From an uncultured Myxococcaceae bacterium (lineage in GTDB: Bacteria > Myxococcota_A > Polyangia > Polyangiales > Ga0077539), in contig CAMFHP010000006.1 in NCBI GenBank assembly GCA_945952225.1, positions 1 to 64,000 on the forward strand: a stretch of DNA of 64,000 nt. Direction: 5' to 3'. Shown here one piece after another: positions 58,186-64,000 of this stretch. The first letter of the stretch is position 1; the number at the start of each line of letters is the position of its first letter. The notes beneath the pieces were generated by a model that saw only the letters and a list, made by a program, of their open reading frames with translations, had not been told where the DNA came from and ran no database searches. Position numbers and translations under genes: made by a program.

Positions 58186-59232
58186 TCAGAGGGTGACGGT
58201 CTGCACGTTGATGCGGGCGCGGTCGGCGACGCCGAGGCCCATGGAGCCCGCAGCGTCGATGTAGCGGGGCGGGAGCCCGCGCGCCGCGAGGGTGCCCATG
58301 CGGTTCTGCTGACGGAGCTGGTCGACGAGGTCCGATCCGATGCGGTCGAGGGCCACGGGGTCGGTGCTCGCGAACACCGATTCGACCACCGCGCGGTGCT
58401 CGGGGCTGTCGCGCGGACCGCCGTGATAGACGGCCTTGAAGGCGTCCATGATGTGCAGGCGCGAGCGCGAGCGGATCGCCTCGTGAGCGAAGAGTTCCGC
58501 GATCTGCGGCGAGCAGAGGTGACGGTGGAACGCCTCGGGGTTCTTGATCGAACCGTGGGTCATGTTCTTGAGCGCGCCCGTGAAGCCGCAGAGGGAGTGG
58601 TCCTTCACGAGGGGAACACCGATGACCGCGGTGGCTTCGAGCATGGGTTGCGCGTACCAGGTGCGACCCGAGGCCACGCGCGTCTCCGACGAGAGCCGCG
58701 TGCCGTTGTGGCACTGGATGCGAACGCCCGCCGGGAGGCCCCGCGCGCTCACCCGCGTCGCCGCCAGGAAGCTGTCCCACTGGTCATAGACCGTGATGCT
58801 CGTCGCGGGCACACCCGCGGCCACGAGCCCTTCGGCGATGGCCTCCACGACCTCTTTGTTCGAGGCCATGTTGCGCAGGCCGAGGCCGTTGACCTTGATG
58901 GCCACGCGGTCGTTCGGGTGCACGAACGCGCGCCACGCCTGCGCGAGATCGCGACGGCCCGAGAGCTCGATCACCGCGCGGTTGACCATCGCGCGGGCGT
59001 CTTCGGGCTTGGGGTAGAGCCCGCCGGGGCGGAGCGAGTTGGCCTTGTTCACACGCACCACGCGGCCCGGCGTGGTCATGGGGGTGAAGCCCGCGGGCGG
59101 CGTCGCCGCGGCTGCGGCCGGTGCGGGGGCCGACGCGCCGTGCGTCTGCGCGAGGGACTCCGACGCGACGGAGAGCGCCGCGGAACCCGCCGCGACACCG
59201 CCGAGAAACTGCCGACGATCGATCGTGCTCAT
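58186..59232 (-). CDS. Tat-exported DUF362 protein
   Basis: 348 residues. Twin-arginine signal DRRQFLGGVAAGSAALSVA (about 1-30) then an Ala/Pro-rich stretch and a DUF362 domain: DRVAIKVNGLG, GVPLVKDHSLCGFTGALKNM, SIKNPEAFH and STDPVALDRIG. No ferredoxin-type Cys cluster. DUF362 proteins of this type are periplasmic and uncharacterised. Tat export suggests folding or cofactor binding before transport. Confidence 0.9.
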   Translation of the reverse strand: MSTIDRRQFLGGVAAGSAALSVASESLAQTHGASAPAPAAAAATPPAGFTPMTTPGRVVRVNKANSLRPGGLYPKPEDARAMVNRAVIELSGRRDLAQAWRAFVHPNDRVAIKVNGLGLRNMASNKEVVEAIAEGLVAAGVPATSITVYDQWDSFLAATRVSARGLPAGVRIQCHNGTRLSSETRVASGRTWYAQPMLEATAVIGVPLVKDHSLCGFTGALKNMTHGSIKNPEAFHRHLCSPQIAELFAHEAIRSRSRLHIMDAFKAVYHGGPRDSPEHRAVVESVFASTDPVALDRIGSDLVDQLRQQNRMGTLAARGLPPRYIDAAGSMGLGVADRARINVQTVTL

Positions 59233-59349
59233 GGTGGTAGCCCCCGACGTATCACACCCCTCCACCGCACGAAAGTCGCGGACCGCTGTGCCCGCCACGC
59301 GCCAGAAAGTGGAACCGCGTCGCGCACCGGTGCTACGCGCGCTCGGCCC

Positions 59350-59874
59350 ATGCGTCCCCTCCGTGCGCTTCCGCTCGCCCTCACGCTCCTCGCCTGCGCG
59401 AGCAGCACGCACGTCGACCTCTCGCCCGCGGAGGTGCCGTTCACGCCGCCCTCCACCGGTGCCGAGGCCGCGCCTCCTGCGGCCGCGCCCGACCCCGACG
59501 ACGGTCCGCCCGTCGCGTTCACGCGGAGCACGATGCGTCAGACCGTGCACGAGGGCATCGGCGCGCTCCTCGCGCGCGTCGACGTGTCTCCGATGCTCCA
59601 GGCGGGGCGCTTCGTGGGCTTTCGTCTCGACCGGGCGCGCGGGCTCCAACGGCTTCGCGCAGGCGGCCTCGACCTGCAACCCGGCGACATCGTGACCCGC
59701 GTGAACGGCCAGACCATCGAGCGCCCCGAGCACGCGCAGGCGGCGTTCCTCTCGCTGGCCGAGGCGCCTGAAATTGTGATCGACGTGCTCCGTCGCGGCG
59801 CGCCCGTGACCGTTCGCACGGCCGTGACCGACAGCGCGACCGCCGCGCCCGCTACGACGACCGCAGCGCGGTGA
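59350..59874 (+). CDS. Lipoprotein with GspC-type PDZ domain
   Basis: 174 residues. Lipobox LLAC (about Cys16), a Pro/Ala linker, then ARVDVSPMLQAGRFVGFRL and LQPGDIVTRVNGQTIERPE, which match the PDZ-like C-terminal region of type II secretion GspC proteins. Orphan; no gsp cluster is in the window. Its end overlaps the convergent SctQ-like gene by 23 bp. Confidence 0.85.
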   Translation: MRPLRALPLALTLLACASSTHVDLSPAEVPFTPPSTGAEAAPPAAAPDPDDGPPVAFTRSTMRQTVHEGIGALLARVDVSPMLQAGRFVGFRLDRARGLQRLRAGGLDLQPGDIVTRVNGQTIERPEHAQAAFLSLAEAPEIVIDVLRRGAPVTVRTAVTDSATAAPATTTAAR

Positions 59875-60943
59875 TGCGCACGCCCACGGCGCCGTCGACG
59901 TCGACGAGCTCGCCGTCGGCGATGGGCGCGCCGTTGGCGCAGAGGGTGACGGACGTGCCCACGGGATCGTCGAAGCGCACCACCTCGCCGGGTAGAAGCG
60001 CCGCGAGGTCGGCCACGCGCATCGTGGTGCGCGCGAGCTCGACCGAGACCTCGACGGGCACGCGCCCGAGCCGTGCGATCGGTCCCCTGGAGTCGTCCAT
60101 CGGTTCCTCGTCGTCGTGCGCCACGAGGCGCGTGATCGTGTGCGGCGTCGCCGCGGTGATGCGGGCGAGCGGAACGTTCCCCGCGCAGAGCCAGGCTTCG
60201 CCCGAGAGGCCTTCGCGCAGGGCGACCATGCCCTCGCACGCGATCACCTCGCCGACCGTGAGGGCGAGCACGTCGTCGAGGCTCCATCGGTCGCGCGCCG
60301 CGACGAGCGACACGCGCAAGGGCACCGCGTCGGCGCCGCGCGCGGGCCGCGAACGCACCGGAAGGCGAAGCATCGCATCGCGCGAGACAAGCAGCGTGGC
60401 GCGGGCGCGATGGCCGTCGAACGCGAGCGCGAAGGGCCACGCGAGCAGGTCGTCGGAAGACATCGCGTCGAGGGCGAGGGGCGCGTCGTCGGTGATCGCG
60501 CGGAGCACCGGGGCAGGGCCATCGAGCGCATCGCACAGGCGCGAGAGCAGTGCGAAGAGCGCGCCCTCGTGGGCCGGCGAGAGGAGCGCGGGCGGCGCGT
60601 GGGCCTCGTCGTCGCCGAGTCCGAGCGCGCGCTGCGCGAGGCGGAGCGCGAAGGGACGGTCGAGGGCGAGCACCGCGACGTCGGCGTCGGGCACGGCGAG
60701 CACCGCGCAGAGCGACGTGTCGGTGAAGACGCGGCGCGCCTCGTCGCGCGAGGTGCGCGCAGGGGCGAGGGGCGTGGCGGTGAGCGTTCCGCCGAGGTGC
60801 GAGACCCAGCGGGGGGCATCGAGGGTGAGCGACGCGGGCGCGAGGCGGTGGAGCAGCGCGCGCAGGTCGGTCACGTCGCGGCGGGTGAAGCGCGCGAGCG
60901 GGAGCCGCAGGAGAGGCGCGTCGGAGCCCATCGCGGCGCGCAT
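59852..60943 (-). CDS. SctQ/FliM-type protein with two SPOA domains
   Basis: 363 residues (359 if started at ATG 60931). Two surface-presentation-of-antigens domains are visible: about 208-285 (VPLRVSLVAARDRWSLDDVLALTVGEVI) and 293-360 (VPVEVSVELARTTMRVADLAALLPG then GELVDVDGAVGVRI). This is the layout of the type III secretion C-ring protein SctQ. No other injectisome or flagellar gene is in the window, so it is either an orphan or separated from its apparatus. Confidence 0.82.
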   Translation of the reverse strand: MRAAMGSDAPLLRLPLARFTRRDVTDLRALLHRLAPASLTLDAPRWVSHLGGTLTATPLAPARTSRDEARRVFTDTSLCAVLAVPDADVAVLALDRPFALRLAQRALGLGDDEAHAPPALLSPAHEGALFALLSRLCDALDGPAPVLRAITDDAPLALDAMSSDDLLAWPFALAFDGHRARATLLVSRDAMLRLPVRSRPARGADAVPLRVSLVAARDRWSLDDVLALTVGEVIACEGMVALREGLSGEAWLCAGNVPLARITAATPHTITRLVAHDDEEPMDDSRGPIARLGRVPVEVSVELARTTMRVADLAALLPGEVVRFDDPVGTSVTLCANGAPIADGELVDVDGAVGVRITALRSS

Positions 60944-61080
60944 TCGGCGCGAGGCGACGGTGCGGCGTCAAGGGTGGCGTGCGGCGACCGGACGCAGGGC
61001 GGCGCGCGCGGAGACTCAAACAATGTGCGGTGGTGAAGAGAGTGGTTGCCGTGGGGACGGGTTGCAGGCAATGTCGCGCG

Positions 61081-62313
<1,233 letters not shown>

Positions 62314-62325
62314 CGCGCGCTTCGC

Positions 62326-62355
62326 TTGACACGTCCCGCGCGCGGGCATTACCCC
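62326..62355 (+). promoter_or_regulatory. Promoter of the LysM/DUF882 gene
   Basis: TTGACA (62326-62331) and TACCCC (62350-62355), 18 nt apart (TTACCC at 17 nt). The ATG at 62367 follows 11 nt after the -10 box with no ribosome binding site, implying a very short leader. Confidence 0.6.
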
Positions 62356-62366
62356 CGCGCCGCGTC

Positions 62367-63197
62367 ATGCGATCGGTCTCTGCGCTCCTGCTCGTCGGCT
62401 CCCTCACGCTCCTCTCGCCGCGCGCCGCGATGGCGCAACGAACGCCCATCGACCCCGCGACGCGGGTGTACGTGGTGGCGCCCGGCGACACGCTCCTGCG
62501 CATCGCGAACCGCCTCGGGGTCGAGCCCCGCGAGCTCGCCGCGCGCAACTACCTCCCGCGGCCCTACACCCTCCGCGCGGGCCAGCGCCTGCGCATCCCC
62601 GCGGGCGTGTCGCAGGAGGTGCTCGCGTCGCTCCCCGCGCGCGACGAGTCGCTGAGCCCCAACCCCGGCCAGGGATCGCACCGACCGGGCTTCGTCTCGA
62701 TGGTGCGCGTGCGTGACAGCGCCGAGCTCGCGACGAACTTCACCGCGGGCACGCAGCAGCTCCGCACGCGCGTGGCGCGCTTTCTCCGCGCGCGCGACAA
62801 CCGCGAACACCTCGTGCACCCGCGCCTCCTGCGCACGCTCACGATGCTCAGCGACCGCTTCGGCGGGCGACGCATCGAGCTCCTCTCGGCGTACCGACCC
62901 GCGCGTGCGGGCGTGCCCGTGTCGCACCACAGCCGCGGCGAGGCCGTCGACGTGCGCATCGACGGCGTGGCCCTCCGCGACCTCTGGACGTACTGCCAGA
63001 GCCTCACGAACCTCGGCTGCGGGCTCTACCTTCGCGCCAACTACGTGCACATCGACGTGCGCCCCGCGGCCCTCGCGTGGCAGGGCCCGCCGCGCCGCGG
63101 CACCTCGCAGGGAAGCACCCTCGATCCCGACCCCGACGAAGATCCCGCGACCGTCACCGACGACGCCGCACCGCTCGCGGGCGGCGCCGAGAACTGA
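62367..63197 (+). CDS. LysM and DUF882/YcbK-like M15 peptidase
   Basis: 276 residues. Signal peptide (about 1-23), a LysM wall-binding domain (about 33-80; YVVAPGDTLLRIANRLGVEP) and a YcbK-like M15 domain (about 125-235) with HSRGEAVDVRIDG and YVHIDVRP supplying His-Asp-His zinc ligands. Acts on the peptidoglycan stem peptide or cross-bridge. An Asp/Glu-rich tail follows. Confidence 0.9.
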   Translation: MRSVSALLLVGSLTLLSPRAAMAQRTPIDPATRVYVVAPGDTLLRIANRLGVEPRELAARNYLPRPYTLRAGQRLRIPAGVSQEVLASLPARDESLSPNPGQGSHRPGFVSMVRVRDSAELATNFTAGTQQLRTRVARFLRARDNREHLVHPRLLRTLTMLSDRFGGRRIELLSAYRPARAGVPVSHHSRGEAVDVRIDGVALRDLWTYCQSLTNLGCGLYLRANYVHIDVRPAALAWQGPPRRGTSQGSTLDPDPDEDPATVTDDAAPLAGGAEN

Positions 63198-63200
63198 CGC

Positions 63201-64000
63201 TCAGACCCGCACGACCTCGCCGTCCCACGCCGCGAGCTCGCGCTTGAGGATCTTGCCCGTGGGGTTCGCCGGAAGCCCTTCGACGAACACCCACTCGCGC
63301 GGCACCTTCGGCCCCGAGAGCCGGTCGCGGCACCACGCGCGGAGCTCCACGGCGCACGCGCGCGCGTCGTCGGGCAGGCCGCCACGCAGCACGACGAAGC
63401 CTCGCAGGCGCTCTCCCCACTCGGCGTCGGGCACACCGATGACCGCGGCCTGCGACACCTCGGGGTGCGCGTCGAGCACGGCCTCGACCTCCGCGGGATA
63501 CACGTTGGTGCCGCCGGAGATCACCATGTCGCGGCGTCGTCCGACGATCATGTAGCGCCCGTCGGCGTCGACGGTGGCGAGGTCGCCGACGCTGAAATAC
63601 CCCTCGCGCATCGAGTCGTTCGTGGCGCCGTCGTCGTTGTGGTAGCCCGCGACGAGCATGCGGTTTCGCGCGTAGAGCTCGCCCACCTCGCCGACGCCCA
63701 CCGCGCGACCCTCACCATCGAGCAGGCGGATCGAGACGCCGTGGAGCGCGCGCCCGATGGTGCCCGGCAGCGCGCGGAGATCCTCGGGCGTGGCGGTGGT
63801 CACGAGCCCCGTCTCGGTGGCGCCGTAGAAGTTGTAGAGCACCGGGCCGAAGCGATCGAGCGCGCGCGCGGCGGCCGTCGCGGGGAGCTGCGCGCCGCCG
63901 CAGAGCATCACGCGGAGCGAGGCGGTGTTGGCCTTCGCGAGCGTGTCGTCGTCGAGGGCCACGAGGCGGTGGAGCATCGTGGGCACGAGCGCCGTGGTGG
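63201..64000 (-). CDS. AMP-binding acyl-CoA synthetase family protein (5' part beyond window)
   Basis: At least 266 C-terminal residues of an adenylate-forming enzyme, cut by the window edge. Seen are the A5 motif NFYGATETG, the hinge region GYFSVGDLATVDADGRYMIV with GRRRD, GGTNVYPAEVEAVLDAHPEV and the A10 Lys motif PTGKILKREL. Activates a carboxylate as an acyl-adenylate, normally for CoA ligation; the acid cannot be told. Confidence 0.92.
   Translation of the reverse strand, partial: TTALVPTMLHRLVALDDDTLAKANTASLRVMLCGGAQLPATAAARALDRFGPVLYNFYGATETGLVTTATPEDLRALPGTIGRALHGVSIRLLDGEGRAVGVGEVGELYARNRMLVAGYHNDDGATNDSMREGYFSVGDLATVDADGRYMIVGRRRDMVISGGTNVYPAEVEAVLDAHPEVSQAAVIGVPDAEWGERLRGFVVLRGGLPDDARACAVELRAWCRDRLSGPKVPREWVFVEGLPANPTGKILKRELAAWDGEVVRV

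Noticed and set aside
60979-61080. A longer N-terminus for the second Ser/Thr kinase containing a CxxC
   Set aside because: Codons such as AGA, AGG, CAA and TGT are rare in this genome, and one CxxC does not make a zinc ribbon; GTG 61081 matches the usual start of these kinases.

Overview
The window is one continuous stretch of a very GC-rich (about 70 percent by eye) bacterial chromosome. Codons end almost always in G or C, so long antisense frames shadow most genes. Gene content points to Myxococcota, probably a Polyangiales/Sandaracinus-like myxobacterium (inference): two Hanks-type Ser/Thr kinases with C-terminal membrane anchors, many lipoproteins, Cys-rich Gly-Cys-Glu-Thr-Asp repeat proteins, a MYXO-CTERM-like tail on a secreted lysozyme, thrombospondin-type-3 outer-membrane repeats and an orphan SctQ/FliM-type protein. 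No insertion sequence, prophage, CRISPR array, rRNA or integrase was seen.

Layout. 1-3.0 kb (minus): tRNA-Phe with a clear sigma-70 promoter, a TIGR01777 epimerase, an SGNH-like lipoprotein and a secreted FAM20-like kinase. 3.2-7.4 kb (plus): a tightly packed operon of two membrane proteins, a coiled-coil protein, an OmpR-type regulator and a sensor kinase. 7.5-12.5 kb (plus): aspS, lipB and two lipoproteins. 12.5-16.1 kb (minus): a YhhN membrane protein and a 991-residue Cys-rich lipoprotein. 16.3-21.4 kb: Dps-like protein, then (minus) an HD hydrolase, a beta-barrel protein and a 1104-residue alpha/beta-hydrolase lipoprotein. 21.7-24.0 kb (plus): an ECF sigma factor operon with a poly-proline envelope protein. 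24.0-25.2 kb (minus): GH25 lysozyme. 25.2-26.5 kb (plus): B12-binding radical SAM protein. 26.6-29.6 kb (minus): the cell-elongation pair mrdA-rodA. 29.8-36.4 kb (plus): a membrane-anchored protein with a GT39 glycosyltransferase, then DUF72, a gamma-glutamyltransferase-like pseudoenzyme, an NFACT-domain protein and a macro-domain protein. 36.4-38.5 kb: two lipoproteins and a PaaI thioesterase. 38.7-43.7 kb (plus): zinc-ribbon/TerB protein, MoxR ATPase, DUF58 protein and a membrane partner. 43.7-49.9 kb (minus): GNAT, RNase R, Mpl, and the formaldehyde-detoxification pair fghA-frmA. 50.0-54.7 kb (plus): an OmpA-like TSP3-repeat protein, a Ser/Thr kinase with repeats, and a small protein behind a hairpin-rich leader. 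54.7-58.1 kb (minus): a four-gene set coupled by 4-nt overlaps (RlmI-like, HAD, membrane protein, methyltransferase). 58.2-64 kb: Tat-exported DUF362 protein, PDZ lipoprotein, SctQ-like protein, second Ser/Thr kinase, LysM/DUF882 protein and the 3' part of an AMP-ligase.

Much of the content concerns the envelope (elongasome, peptidoglycan recycling, lysozyme, LysM peptidase, lipoproteins) mixed with housekeeping genes. No complete new system of the defence or secretion type is visible. The observations most worth following are: a repeated short-leader promoter arrangement (a -10-like box 8-14 nt before start codons that lack a ribosome binding site); a compact hairpin-rich RNA leader at 54.24-54.45 kb; a DUF72 / dead gamma-glutamyltransferase / divergent NFACT operon; and a secreted FAM20-like kinase.
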